Shown here: positions 1-11,472 of the stretch, one piece after another
Layout: each line of letters begins with the position of its first letter
Position numbering within the stretch: position 1 is the stretch's first letter
Source of the DNA: Paraniabella hibiscisoli
GTDB lineage: Bacteria > Bacteroidota > Bacteroidia > Chitinophagales > Chitinophagaceae
Length of the DNA stretch: 64,000 bases
Assembly (NCBI RefSeq): GCF_022512515.1
Contig: NZ_JAKWBK010000004.1
Location: forward strand, 89,019 to 153,018
Reading direction: 5' to 3'
Program-made: the position numbers and the translations under genes
Notes under the pieces: model-generated
Told to the model about the DNA's origin: nothing
What the model saw: only the letters and a program-made list of their open reading frames with translations
Databases searched by the model: none

Positions 1-2
1 AT

Positions 3-332
3 ATGGGCATTACAAAAACTGAGATATTTAATAAACAGCAGAACCGGCTAGCCACCATTTTAAAGGCGCTGGCTCACCCGGCGCGTATTGCCATCCTTCA
101 GCACCTTATTAAATCACAGGCCTGTATTTGTAATGACCTTGTGGAAGAACTGGGCCTGGCACAGGCCACTATTTCCCAACACCTGCGGGAGTTAAAAAAT
201 ACCGGGATTATTAAGGGGAGTATTGAGGGAACCAGTATCTGCTATTGTATTGATGAAAAAGTGTGGGCACAGGTAAGCAAGGAACTGTCAGGATTCTTTA
301 CCTCATTTACTCCTGTAAAAAGCTGCTGTTAA
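3..332 (+). CDS. arsR: ArsR-family arsenic-responsive repressor
   Basis: A 109-residue winged-helix regulator of the ArsR/SmtB family, first gene of an arsenic operon. The HTH spans about residues 25-85 (AHPARIAIL, then ATISQHLREL as recognition helix). C41 and C43 (ACICNDL) sit where the CVCDL As(III)-binding motif of classical ArsR lies, and the protein ends in a C108-C109 pair, a possible third thiolate ligand. It is expected to repress the operon until As(III) binds. The start is 3 bases from the window edge; the promoter lies outside. The DUF6428 gene follows after about 60 bases. Confidence 0.93.
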   Translation: MGITKTEIFNKQQNRLATILKALAHPARIAILQHLIKSQACICNDLVEELGLAQATISQHLRELKNTGIIKGSIEGTSICYCIDEKVWAQVSKELSGFFTSFTPVKSCC

Positions 333-391
333 AAAAATTTAAGCTCATTCATCGTAATAATGCAATATTATAAACAATAAAACAAACAATT

Positions 392-867
392 ATGAAGCTG
401 TCTGAAATTAAAAGCATATTGCCGGGCCTGGATACTGTAGCATTTCTGTTACCCAACGGCACCCAGGTGCCGGAACATTTTCATGTAACGGAAGTGGGAA
501 TTGTAAATAAACACTTTATAGATTGTGGCGGAACCACCCGCTACGAAACCAAAGTGAACTTTCAGCTATGGAATGCCAATGACTACGAAAACCGTTTAAA
601 GCCCGGCAAATTGCTACATATTATCAGCCTCTGCGAGCAGAAACTCTCCATTAACGACAACCTGGAGGTGGAAGTGGAATACCAGGGCGACACCGTTGGT
701 AAGTATGCCCTGGATTTTGACGGGGTATCATTTGTTTTGGTATCTACCGTTACCGATTGCCTTGCAAAGACAACTGTGGCGTACCGCCCCAAAAGCAAAA
801 ACTATCTTTAAAAGAATTACCGGTTAATACTGAAAGCTCCTGCACTCCCGGAGGCGGATGTTGTTAA
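392..867 (+). CDS. DUF6428 family protein, arsenic-operon associated, Cys-rich tail
   Basis: A DUF6428-type protein of unknown function, a family I associate with Bacteroidota ars operons. The uninterrupted frame stops at 811. Restoring one A in the AAA run near 766-769 continues it through DNCGVPP to a tail ending TPGGGCC with stop at 865-867, about 158 residues. The restored end adds three or more cysteines (a CGVPP motif, SSCT, a terminal CC) to earlier ones in IDCGG and LCEQK, suggesting a metalloid-binding or shuttling role (inference). No signal peptide is visible, so it is probably cytosolic. It lies between arsR and arsC. Confidence 0.82.
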
Positions 868-923
868 ACATAACAACCTGGGTTGACATCATAAAAAATC
901 ATTGAATCCAAACAAAAAAATAC

Positions 924-1337
924 ATGAAAAAAGTTTTAGTGCTTTGTACAGGTAACAGTTGCCGCAGCCAGATTGCAGAAGGTTATTTAAGGCATTTTGC
1001 CGGGGATAAGGCAGAGATCTATAGCGCCGGTGTAGAAACGCATGGCGTTAACCCCAAAGCCATAGCTACTATGGAGGCCGATGGCATTGATATTTCGGGC
1101 CATACTTCTAACAACGTTACAGAGTATAGCAATATCGATTTTGACTACGTAATTACCGTATGTGACCATGCTAAAGAAAGATGCCCTTTCTTCCCTACTA
1201 ACGCGGTAAAATTCCATTATAATTTTCCTGATCCTGCAAAATTCCAGGGAACGGAAGCAGCTACCGAACAGGAATTTGCAAGAGTCAGGGATATGATAAA
1301 AGACTATGCTCAAAACTTTGTTCAAACCAACTTATAA
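924..1337 (+). CDS. arsC: Arsenate reductase, low-molecular-weight phosphatase fold
   Basis: Reduces As(V) to As(III) in the cytosol. The 137-residue protein starts with the P-loop CTGNSCR (C8 to R14) of LMW protein tyrosine phosphatases. It also has C80 and C87 in VCDHAKERCP, the cysteine relay of thioredoxin-linked ArsC, as well as the FPDPA segment containing the catalytic Asp. This combination separates arsenate reductases from plain phosphatases. The stop overlaps the acr3 start (TAATG), indicating translational coupling to the efflux pump. The frame is intact. Confidence 0.95.
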   Translation: MKKVLVLCTGNSCRSQIAEGYLRHFAGDKAEIYSAGVETHGVNPKAIATMEADGIDISGHTSNNVTEYSNIDFDYVITVCDHAKERCPFFPTNAVKFHYNFPDPAKFQGTEAATEQEFARVRDMIKDYAQNFVQTNL

Positions 1338-2403
1338 TGCCTGCAGACCATTGCGCTCCCGCATACCAACGTAAGAAACTTTCTTTTTAGACCGCTATTT
1401 AACGCTTTGGATATTCCTGGTAATGGCCGTTGGTGTTGCCATTGGGTATTTTATTCCTTCGGCGCCCGTTTTTATTCATTCCTTTTCCAGCGGTACCACA
1501 AATATTCCCCTGGCCATCGGCCTCATACTAATGATGTATCCACCACTGGCCAAAGTCAGGTATGAAAAGATGGGCGAGGTGTTTAAAAACACAAAAGTGT
1601 TGGGCACTTCCCTTTTTCTGAACTGGATTGTGGGGCCCATACTAATGTTTGCCCTGGCCATTTTATTCCTGCACGGCTACCCGGAATATATGGTAGGGCT
1701 GATACTGATTGGGCTGGCGCGCTGTATTGCAATGGTTGTGGTGTGGAATGAGCTGGCTGAAGGAAACAGGGAATATGCTGCCGGCTTAATTGCCCTTAAC
1801 AGTATTTTCCAGGTGCTGCTATATAGTGTTTATGCGTATGTATTCATTACCGTATTGCCCCGGTTGTTTGGTATTAAAGGCCTGGAGATACCTATTACCA
1901 TTGGCGAAATTGCCAAAAGCGTTGGCATTTACCTGGGTATTCCTTTTGCAGCAGGTATAATGAGCCGGTATGCCCTAATCAGACTTAAGGGAGAAGCGTG
2001 GTTTCAAAATAAATATATTCCTTTTATTTCACCTGTTACGCTTATTGCACTGCTCTTTACCATTGTTGTAATGTTCAGCCTGAAGGGCGAGCTCATCGTT
2101 CAGATACCGATGGATGTTGTACGTATTGCCGTTCCGCTGGTTATTTACTTTGCCATCATGTTCCTGGTAAGTTTTTTTGCCGGCAAGCGTATGGGAGCCA
2201 ACTATTCTCAAAACGCCGCTATTGCGTTTACCGCTGCCGGCAACAATTTTGAGCTGGCCATTGCCGTTGCTATCGGCGTATTTGGCATCAACAGCGGGCA
2301 GGCTTTTGTAGGCGTTATTGGGCCGCTGGTAGAAGTACCGGCCCTTATTGCATTGGTGAACCTGGCTTTTTGGCTGCGGAACAAGTATTACAAACCGGCG
2401 TAA
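1337..2403 (+). CDS. acr3: ACR3-type arsenite efflux permease (frameshift near start)
   Basis: Exports As(III) across the inner membrane using the proton motive force. The ATG at 1337 overlaps the arsC stop. A TAG at 1388 ends that frame, but adding one T to the TTTTT run just before it gives KKLSFLDRYLTLWIFLVMAV and joins the long frame. The body (about 355 residues, around ten hydrophobic helices) contains GLARCIAMVVVWNELAEG, the ACR3 signature with the conserved Cys of helix 4, and ANYSQNAAIAFTAAGNNFEL near the C-terminus. Last core gene of the ars operon. Confidence 0.92.
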
Positions 2404-2438
2404 GCAATACCATAACATAAATTGATAAAAACATAAAA

Positions 2439-3175
2439 GTGACCATTGCTTTTTTTCTGACGTACATGCCAACCTTCCCGCATTGGAGGCTATGCTACGG
2501 GATATGGACCAACAGCAGCCTGATGCTGTTTATTGCCTGGGCGACCTGGTGGGATACCATATATGGCCCAATGAAGTAATTGCAGCAATACGTAAGCGTA
2601 AGATTACAACCATTGCCGGCAATCATGATATAAAAGTGACGGGGCTGCACACCAACCCGGAAGACCTGCAACAGCCGGGGAAAAACTACGCTTATCATAT
2701 TATAGCGGATATGGCCCGCGACTACCTGAAAACTTTGCCCTCTTATATAAAGCTGGAATACCGGCTCAACAACGAGGTGCTAAAGCTGTACCTGGCGCAC
2801 GGAAGCCCGCGCAGGGTGGATGAGTATGTATTGGCTGACACGGATCAGCAACATGTGCTGGATATGATGAATGAAGCGGGGGCAGATATTTTATTTGTAG
2901 GTCATTCTCACAAACCCTATCACCGGGTAGTTCAAACTGCTGAAGGCAATTATAAGCATGTGATCAATACCGGCTCTGTTGGCAAGCCGAAAGACGGAGA
3001 CCCCAGGGCTTGCTATGTACTGTTTACCATACATGAAAACAGCTCAGCCCGGGATGCCAACAGCGTTCATGTAGCGTTCAGGCGGGTTGCATATGATATT
3101 GAAAAGGCTGCAAAAGCGCTGGAAGAAAGTGTACTACCCATTGAATTGGCAAACGGCCTCAGGCTTGCCCGTTAA
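2439..3175 (+). CDS. Calcineurin-like metallophosphoesterase (frameshift near start)
   Basis: A binuclear-metal phosphoesterase of the YfcE/MJ0936 group, about 245 residues. Motifs in order: SDVHANLP (recovered by adding one T to the 7-T run at about 2452, with a GTG start at 2439), CLGDLVGYHIWP, GNHD, LAHGSPR, VGHSHKP and NTGSVGKPKDGD. Together these give the usual metal ligands. The substrate is unknown; relatives hydrolyse phosphodiesters or small phosphorylated metabolites. It follows acr3 by 35 bases on the same strand and may be co-transcribed, but a link to arsenic resistance is not established. Confidence 0.85.
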
Positions 3176-3470
3176 CACAAAGCGCATCACCTTAGCTTTA
3201 AAATAGGTTTACCAGGGAAACCGCCTCAAACACCATACTCACTGCCATTGCAACCACCCCGCATTTTGTAAACTTTCAAAAAGATCTTCCGTTACCTGGC
3301 TCGATAACCACATAGACACATAGAAATGATGGATTTTTGAGAATAGCAGTAGCACATCATAGTTTTTTTCCATCTTCGATGAAAGCTATTATAAGCTATG
3401 TTCTCTTAATAGTATGAAAAAGCTATGTACCTATCCCGAACGGTCGGGACAAGTTGATATTTCAAAAAGT
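3176..3470. other. Intergenic, no gene; REP-like hairpin
   Basis: About 295 bases between the phosphoesterase and the degraded mobile region. Near 3430-3450 there is a small inverted repeat with arms TCCCGA/TCGGGA and a 4-base loop, a common hairpin type between Bacteroidota genes. Nothing else is recognisable. Confidence 0.4.
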
Positions 3471-3701
3471 TTAAACAACTTCAATGCCTGCATGCGCCAG
3501 GCTTATTAATGCAGACAGCTTTTCCCGTACTATCTCCAACTCTTTAAATCCTACTTCAAAACCTTCGTCATACCTCGCTGCGCAATACGATTTTTGAAGC
3601 AGCCGGAAGGCATCCTTCTCTTTTTGCGCTATGACCCCAAAGCCTGCGGCAACCCGCGGCGTTAAAAAACCCAGGTACTTCAGCAAAAAGTAAAAGATCA
3701 T
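3471..3701 (-). pseudogene. HEPN-domain-like fragment
   Basis: A 76-residue frame whose second half (KSYCAARYDEGFEV, then an ELEIVREKLSALISLA helix) resembles the C-terminal helices of Bacteroidota HEPN proteins, which often pair with minimal nucleotidyltransferases. The N-terminal half of the domain and any partner are missing, and its start overlaps the relaxase remnant on the other strand. It is therefore most likely a leftover piece at an element boundary. Family assignment is tentative. Confidence 0.35.
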
Positions 3702-3866
3702 GGATATGAAATCATTAAAGGCCGTGGAATTTCTTTTGTCGATAACAAGGGCGTGAAAATAAAAGGCAGCGACATGCGCTTATCGCTCCAAAACATCAAA
3801 AAGCAAATCGAAAAGAATAACGAGATCGTTAAAATATGGCAACAGCAAAATTCATTAGGACTATAA
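3666..3866 (+). pseudogene. C-terminal remnant of a relaxase/mobilisation protein
   Basis: An open frame without its own start encodes about 66 residues including GYEIIKGRGISFVDNKGVKI and KGSDMRLSLQNI, ending at TAA 3864-3866. This matches my memory of the tail of Bacteroidota mobilisation relaxases, which end in a similar RGI.F.D.KGVK(I/V)KGS motif. The catalytic N-terminal domain is absent. It marks the left part of a degraded mobile region. Confidence 0.5.
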
Positions 3867-4635
3867 AAGAAGACATGCTGATAGGGTTTAGGAAGATATA
3901 AATGCTATTCACGATGTTTAAAAATACAACATACTTTAAGTCAACAATTCCAAGCTATAGTTATAAATGTTTCGACGACTTTTCAATTGTGCAAACGTTT
4001 ACGCAATTGAACTTCTTATTGTTGTTTAGATGTATTTTTGGTATCACGCTATTGTGAGAATAGGTTAACCAATATTTTAATTTTCATTTGTGGAAATAAT
4101 TATGTCGATCGGAAATTAAAAATTTATGAAAGGAGAATATCTATTTAAGAAAGATAATTTATGAAAAGTATAAGAAAAATACCCATCGCTTAAAGTACCT
4201 AATTTAAGTATAGAATATATACGATACATTAAAAATAAACCTATTTGTATAATTTTTTAACCAATGAAATAAAGTATTTATCCCTTAGGAATCGCAAATT
4301 GAAAGTAAAGATTGGTATCATTAGAATATTGGGATTTCTTACTGCTATAAGAGAAGCGCTATTCACAGATGAGTTCCGCAAATAATGTATTAGCCAGAGA
4401 CTGTTTGCAAAAATCCAGCTCAGCTTATTACAAAGAGGTCAATTGGGAGAGCAACGATTAACGCGATATTCTTACGATTCAATGGGAGCAGGATAATTGC
4501 TCGGAGTAATAGCACCGCTATTCTTTCACTAATATTAATATCACTAATAGTATTGCAAACTCAATATCGAAAGGGATGTTGAGAATCTAATTATGACCTG
4601 AAAAATCATTTATGAAACTATAATAAATTAAACCT
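3867..4635. other. AT-rich gene-free stretch upstream of the RHS genes
   Basis: About 770 bases with no convincing coding frame and visibly higher A+T content than the flanking operons. It contains an imperfect palindrome (3984-4009) and a candidate promoter element (4033-4040), listed separately. The part from about 4370 to 4560 may be debris of an older gene, but no family is recognisable. Confidence 0.45.
3984..4009. promoter_or_regulatory. Imperfect palindrome resembling a LacI-family operator
   Basis: A 26-base imperfect palindrome with CAATTG at both ends and GCAAACGTTTAC in the centre; 22 of 26 positions are self-complementary. The AAACGTTT core resembles LacI/GalR operators. About 24 bases downstream, TATTTTTG (4033-4040) fits the Bacteroidota -7 consensus TAnnTTTG, so the palindrome would lie near the -33 region. 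The next gene starts about 590 bases further on. No LacI-type gene is in the window. Confidence 0.3.
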
Positions 4636-7489
4636 ATGATTACAACTGGAACAGATTGCCACAGAACTTTCTGGCCTAAAGTTTTAAATAAACGACGTTT
4701 AGGGTTTACAATTGGGTGTTGGATATTGTTATGTTCTAATGCTTACGCTCAAATTAATGAATCATTTAAGCTTGATCAGACAGTTCCTTTCGCTCCTGAA
4801 GGAGCTAAGTTTGCTAATTACTATTTGACACCGTCGGTTTCGGCAACAGGTACTATTCCTATAGAAATTCCCCTTTATGAAATCATCTGTGATGATATAA
4901 AAATTCCCATCTCACTCTCCTACCAAACTTCAGGTATCAAAGTTACAGAGTTGTCAGGGTCGGTTGGATTAGGCTGGTCATTAAATGTTGGAGGAGGGAT
5001 TTACAGGAGTATAAATGGCCTCCCAGACGAATACGCCGCTCACAACATATCTACTTTCCTGTCACCTTTATATAATATGTCCGATTATATGGCCAATTTT
5101 TCCAATCAGGCAACAGTGCAAAATCAATCTGTGCTTAAAGACTTTGCAGATAATCATTCAGATATTAATCAGGACAATTACTCATATAATTTTCTGAATT
5201 TTTCTGGAGGAGTTTTCTTTAATAATCAACTTGAGCTTAAAGAGCTCAATGATAATAAATTGTTTTTTTCATACGACTCCAAATATCTGAACTATTTTTT
5301 GGCTAAAGATGGTTACGGCAACACATTTAAATTCGATGTTAAAGAAAATACCCGTAATTCCTCTTACTCTACTCAGGTAACTTCATCGTTTAACGGCTCA
5401 GTGTATGGAGCCACGGCCTGGAAGCTAAGTGAAGTTTCAACAATGTACGATAAAAAGATAAATTTTTCATATGTAGATTATACAACAGACTATTTATATC
5501 CCAGCTCAAACTCCCTTTATCGTATAGCAGGAATAAATGTAGGGAATGCCGGTAATTGTTTTGATGAAAAAACTATATTTTCTACAACCTACGCCAACAT
5601 AAACAATACAAATAAACTTATTAGTAGCGTAACCTCACAGGATATGACAGTAATGTTTTTCTATTCGGATGAACTTAATGCGTCTAACTGGAAGAGGAAA
5701 CTGGACAGGATAGAGGTTAAAAATAAAAATGGGGAAATTGTAAAAAAATCAGGTTCGAATATTCCTTATTTAACGGTGATCAAAGACTTAAATTATTAAG
5801 ACTGATTTTCGAAGCGACAAGCGGTCAGGGACAATCGGTTTATTCATTTCAATATGATGAGACAAAGAACATGCCTTTGGTAAATACGATGGGTAAGGAT
5901 GCTTTTGGATTTTACAATGGCTATGACAATAATACAACTTTATTAAAAACAATAATACCTCCGAATATTACGGCGGAAAGTTATCATAATTCTAAGAGGG
6001 AGGTAAATGAAGTTTATACAAAGGCGGGAAGTTTACGGCAGATTACTTATCCTACTTCAGGAGGAATTAGGCTATACACTTCTGTGAATCAATCTGGAGA
6101 CTATTATGCACCAGGCCTGAAAGTCGATAAAGTGGAACTATTTGATCAAAATGGTAACGTTGTAAATACTAAAATTTACGGGTATGAACAGTTAGAAGGA
6201 CTTAAGATCAAATTCCCGGACTATGCAATGCTGGAGAATCCGGTAGATCCGGCTTTGTTTGGTGCACCACAGTGCTTTAGCTATTCTTCGGAAAACACAT
6301 TTCAACAACTTCACTTACCGGCAAATTTTTTCTATAAAAAAGTAACGATTAAAGAGATCGGAGATGGAAAAGAAAGCACTACTGTGGAATTTTACGATGA
6401 CCCCAATCCTTATGCGACCAATGAACCTTTAGAAGAGTATGTTTTTCAACCGGTATTAACCGGTAGGGAGTTTTATAATGGTAACCCTGTCAGTGGTGTA
6501 AAGGTTAAATCGGAGAGCTATAATTATCAACCGGTAATAAACCAGCAGGATGGCGCGAACATATATGAACCTTTACCACCCTATCTGGGAAATATCAATT
6601 TAAGTGATAATGGCGGTTATACGACATTCCCTTGTTTAAATTACCAACCAGGCTTTGTTGTTAAAAGCGTCCGTAGAGCTAAATGGATGCGATTGGAAAG
6701 TCAAAGTGAAGTGTACTTTGATAATCAAGGCGGCTCTTATATCGCAGAGAGCTTCCATTATTATGATAATCCAAGTCATAAATATGCTACCCGAATTGCC
6801 AGTACCAGAAGTAAAGGAGGTTTTGTTGACCAGGAGATGAAGTATCCACAGGATATGGTACAAGCGTCAAATGACCCTCTTGGGGTATATCAGTTAATGT
6901 CTTCAAAAAATATAATTGGTAAGCCCATAATTTTTATGGAGAAAATGAACGGGAAGTCGAAAGGTCAAATGAATGAATACACTACATCTGTTTATGGTTT
7001 TCCGGTTTTAGGGGCTATAAAGTCTTTTAATGCGGTATCCGCACAATTTGAAGAGCGATCGAGATATAATACCTACGACAGTCACGGGAATATACTGGAA
7101 ATGCAAAACAACGATGGCCCCGTAATTTGTTTTGTATATGGTTATAGTGGGCGATATCTTCTTGCAAAAGTTATTGGCAGCAATTATAATACAGTGAGCA
7201 CATTTATTAACCAAACTATGCTTGATAATGCCCATCAATACACTGATGCACAAATACAAACCGAATTGAAAAAATTCGAGACGGTCTGGCAACAACGAAA
7301 GCACAAGTAAATACTTATACCTATAAGCCTTTGATTGGTATAACATCAGAAACGGATGCTACGGGCCGTACTATTTTTTATGAGTATGACAGCTTCGGCA
7401 GATTGAACATAATTAGGGATAATGAAGGTAATATCGTCAAAAAGACATGTTATAACTATATGGGACAGCAAGCGGATTGTAACCAATAA
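4636..7489 (+). CDS. RHS/YD-repeat secreted protein A (two frameshifts)
   Basis: A large surface or secreted protein of the Bacteroidota RHS-related type, about 951 residues after joining. It has a hydrophobic N-terminal segment (LGFTIGCWILLCSNAYAQ, export signal). The N-terminal region runs from YYLTPSVSATGTIPIEIPLY through LSGSVGLGWSLNVGGG, typical of proteins preceding DUF6443/RHS genes, and YD-like repeats (ATGRTIFYEYDSFGRL) lie near the end. Frameshifts: one missing T near 5797 restores DLNYLRLIFEATSGQ; a second near 7285 restores the frame ending CNYMGQQADCNQ-like at TAA 7487. RHS-B starts within 12 bases, so the two are an operon. Confidence 0.75.
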
Positions 7490-7500
7490 AAATGCAAACT

Positions 7501-10500
7501 ATGAGAAAATCATCCTACCATAATTTGGGCCTGTTATTGACGATTTTGCTAGCTTTTTGGACAGGCAGTGACATCTATGCACAGCACACACCTACCAGCA
7601 GTCAAAATTTTATTTATGAGCGTGTGATTGTAAAAAAGGTGTAAAGACGCCCGCTGATCTTCAAACATTAACGCCTTCAGATGTAAGGGCTAGTGTACAG
7701 TATTTTGATGGCTTAGGCAGACCCTTACAGGCCATAAGTATACAGGCTTCCCCTGATCGAAAAGATATTATAATCCCGATAACTTATGATGCTTTGGGTC
7801 GTCAGGATAAACAGTATTTACCTTATGCTGCTAGTGGGTCGGGAGATTATAAAGGAACAGCGCTGTCAGACCAGTCTGCTTTCTACCTTGCCGCACCGTC
7901 CCCTATTACATCCACTGGTAATCCCTTTTCCCAGACCGCATTTGAAGCATCTCCGTTAAACCGCCCTTTGGAACAAGCATTTCCAGGACAAAGCTGGGCT
8001 TTAGGTGGAGGGCACACTATTACAATAGCTTATGATATCAATGTTGCGGGGAGGTAAGGCTGTGGAATGTATACAATAACGGTACAGTTAATACAGGTGC
8101 TACAAATCCTGGATATTACGACGCTGGTCAATTAAATAAAAATGTAACAAAAGACGAGAACAGGAACCAGGTAATAGAGTATAAGGATAAAGCTGGTAAT
8201 GTGGTATGTAAGAAAGTGCAGGATGGAGGCACGGAACAGGCACCGACGTTTATGGTGACTGATTATATTTATGATGATTTTGGACAACTGGCTTATGTAG
8301 TTCCTCCGGCCGTGGAAGGAATTGCCAGCTTTACAGAAACCGACCATAATTTTGGAGCTTTTATTTATGCATACCATTATGACGGTCGCCAAAGGCTGAT
8401 CGAAAAGAAAGTGCCTGGCAAAGGATGGGCTCAGACAGTCTATAACATACGTGATTTACCTATTTATACTCAGAACGCTGAACAGCGAGACCGGGGAACC
8501 TGGCAGTTTATAAAATACGATGCCCTGAACCGGGTAATTATGACGGGTGAAGATCCGAACAATCTTGGACGTTCTGATCTTCAGGCTTATGTAACATCAA
8601 CTCAGACTGCTGGTACGGTGCAGCTATTTGAAGATGTGGATATCAATCAGCCCTATGGCTATACGACTACTCACACCTTTCCTGAGGCGGTGAATTTAAA
8701 GATATTCACTATCAATTATTACGATGATTATAGTGTGCTTACCAAACCCTTAAATCCTTATCCGGAGTATTTTGTTCAACCCTCAGGAACAGTTACAGAA
8801 AGTCAACAGACCCATAGTCTTCCTACGGTTACAGCAACTAATATTTTAGGGACTGCCAATTTGTTATGGGAGGCTACCTACTATGATAAAAAGAGCCAGG
8901 TAAGTAAAGTAGTTAAACAGCATCATCTTGGGGGTGTAGATGTGACGAGCAATACATACAATTTTGCCGGAGGAGTAATATCCAGTACCCGGCAACACTA
9001 TAAAGATAATGCGCTGGCGCTAACTTATGGCAGCGCATTTGAATATGATCATGCTGGCAGAAAAGCAAAGACTACAGAAACTGTAAATGGCCAGGATATT
9101 GCTGTTACTACTCTTAGCTATGATGAGGTAGGTCAGCTATCAACAAAAGTTGCCGGGGGCCACATGACCGCTTACACCTACAATCCAAGAGGGTGGTTGA
9201 CTCAACAAAGCAGTATACGATTTACGCTTCAACTAACATATGATGAAACCACGCAGGGCGCGCAGTATAATGGTAATATAGCTCGTCAGGTTTGGGCCAC
9301 CAATGGCCAGATTCATAGTTATGATTATAGTTATGACAAGGCCAATCGTCTTACGGGAGGACTGAGTGATGAGAACTATAATGAATCAGGTATCGGTTAT
9401 GACAAAATGGGCAATATAACGACGCTGACCCGGCAAGGACCTGCTGGCATGCCGGGACTGGGAACATTAAATTATATTTATAATGGGAATCAGTTGCAGT
9501 CGGTAAGCGGAGGTTATAACAAAACCTACTCGTATAACAATTATGGTAGTGTAGTAAGCGACGGAACACTGAGCTTTGCATATAATGAATTAAATTTGCC
9601 CAGGCAGGTAACAGGGACGCCGATAGGTACAGTTGACTATACTTACAATGCCGATGGTCAAAAGCTGACGAAACAAACGGTTAGTGAAACACGTCATTAT
9701 CTAGACGGTTTAGAATACAACGAGAGCACGATAGATCTTTTACATGCAGAAGAAGGGATGATACGCCATTTTGGAGGAGGTTTTTATCTCTATGATTTTT
9801 ACCTGAAAGATCATCTAGGTAATACAAGAGTAGTGCTTAACACTTCAGGAGCTGCTATTCAGCAACAGGATTATTTACCGTTTGGGTTGGAGATTGGTCG
9901 CTACCAGGCAATACCTAATCGTTACAAATATAATGGCAAAGAAAAACAGGAGGAATTAGAACAGTATGATTATGAGGCTAGGTTCTATGATCCGGTAGTT
10001 GGCAGGTGGCATGTGGTAGACCCGTTGGCGGAGCAGATGCGCAGGCATAGCCCTTATAACTATGCTTTTAATAACCCGCTAAGATTTATAGACCCCGATG
10101 GAATGTGGAATTATGATGTTAATGGAAATTGGACAACAAATAAACCTGACGAAATAGAGGAATTTTTGAAATCAGCAAGAACTTCCCGGCCTCACTCAGA
10201 GGAAAAAGAACCAGCTCAGCGAGGCGGTTTTAGGTCAAGAGACGAGGCTGCTGCTTATTGGGGACATATATATGCAAAAAAATCTTTAAAAGACAAAAAT
10301 GTTGAATACTCTTCTTTAATATATAGCATTACAGTCAACGGGGTTAAGTATTTCTTTTTCACTAACGGGCTTAAAGACGATCAAGGTCGAGAGAATAAAT
10401 CGCCAGGTCCGGCAGGAGAAGGACTTGAAAAGTTAAAACCCCTTCTTCCTGATGGTGCAGAAATGGAAGGACATATACATTTACACCCTCAAGGATATGG

Positions 10501-10786
10501 GGCAACAAACGAGTCGTTCAGTGGGAAAATCAACAATTCCGGTGATGAAAGACAGATGGATATAGCTGGAGATGGATTGGCCTTTTATGTAATTGGAACT
10601 TTTGGGGATTTATATGTGAGACGAAAACCTGAAGAACGGAGTTATCCAAATGAAGATAGGGATACACGTATTGTCTCAGGATTTTACTCTAATAGGAGAA
10701 GCGTACAGGAGAAATTTAGAGGAGATAAGAAAAAAACAAAAAATTTGCTAAATTCACGTTCTTTAGGTTCACTTCTTCAACTTTAA
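7501..10786 (+). CDS. RHS-repeat protein B with DUF6443 N-domain and DUF4329-like C-terminus
   Basis: About 1,095 residues. A signal peptide (hydrophobic run ending DIYAQ) is followed by a DUF6443-type region (VQYFDGLGRPLQAISIQ) and many YD repeats. The RHS core (YEARFYDPVVGRWHVVDPLA, YAFNNPLRFIDPDGM) lies at about 9964-10110. The variable C-terminal domain resembles DUF4329, a JAB-like fold found at RHS tips: SRDEAAAYWGHIYA, EGHIHLHPQGYG, SGDERQMDIAGDG and a final FGDLYVRRKP strand. Frameshifts: one missing A near 7643 and one missing G near 8048 (restoring VAGEVRLWNVYNNG). A start at 7492 is equally possible. Probably a polymorphic toxin or processing protein. Confidence 0.8.
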
Positions 10787-10813
10787 TAAAAATCAAGCTT
10801 AAAATATTAAGTA

Positions 10814-11459
10814 ATGAAGCTCCAAGCATTCACTGTTGTTACAATATTTTTTGGGTCGTGGGATGTAATGGAAAAACCGAATACGTTGCAATGAATGGAA
10901 AAGTGGTTTTAACTGATACAATAGAACGTATTCATGTACCAAATTCTCATAATGTAAACGTTTTTTTTGATGATGCTTTCCATTTAGAAACGCTCTCAGC
11001 TGATTCTTCAAATGTTGAAATAAGAATATTTAGAAGTCACGGGCTGGAGAATGATGGAATAGACCTTTTTGTTATAAAAAAGATTTAAATAATAAATGGG
11101 TTGGGTTCGCTGCTTCACTAAATATATTGGAATGGGATAAAGATGAAAAAGCACGCTACATTCCCCAAAATGTTAATTTGCCGGTTAAAAAAGACGAATG
11201 GGAAACCAAGGCTAATGCGCTATTATCCTTTGGCGTATTGAAATTAAAGAGTTATCAGGAAATTAAAAATTACTATTTGCCAACGGATGCAGATGAAGTT
11301 CGGGTTGAATATGTATTTCAAGATGACAAAAGAAGCTATGAATTGATAGATCCATTTGGCAATAAGAATATTCCGGATGCAAAGATCATGTGCAATATCT
11401 TAAACTATATTGAATCTGATTTGGGGTTTAGCGAATTTGCACACAGGAAAAACAAGTAA
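10814..11459 (+). CDS. Small lipoprotein downstream of RHS-B; candidate immunity protein (two frameshifts)
   Basis: The ATG at 10814 opens a hydrophobic leader that, after one T is added to the 6-T run near 10846, reads TIFFWVVGCNGKTEY. This is a lipoprotein signal with a lipobox-like VVGC. A second missing A (6-A run near 11080) joins LFVIKKDLNNKWVG to the following frame, giving about 215 residues ending AHRKNK. No family is recognised. It starts 27 bases after RHS-B, where RHS immunity genes usually sit, and would be membrane-anchored. The immunity role is inference from position only. Confidence 0.6.
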
Positions 11460-11472
11460 TTCAAGTTGTCAG

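Noticed and set aside
2029..2472. Minus-strand 147-residue frame opposite acr3
   Set aside because: Complement of the conserved acr3 coding sequence with no family motif.
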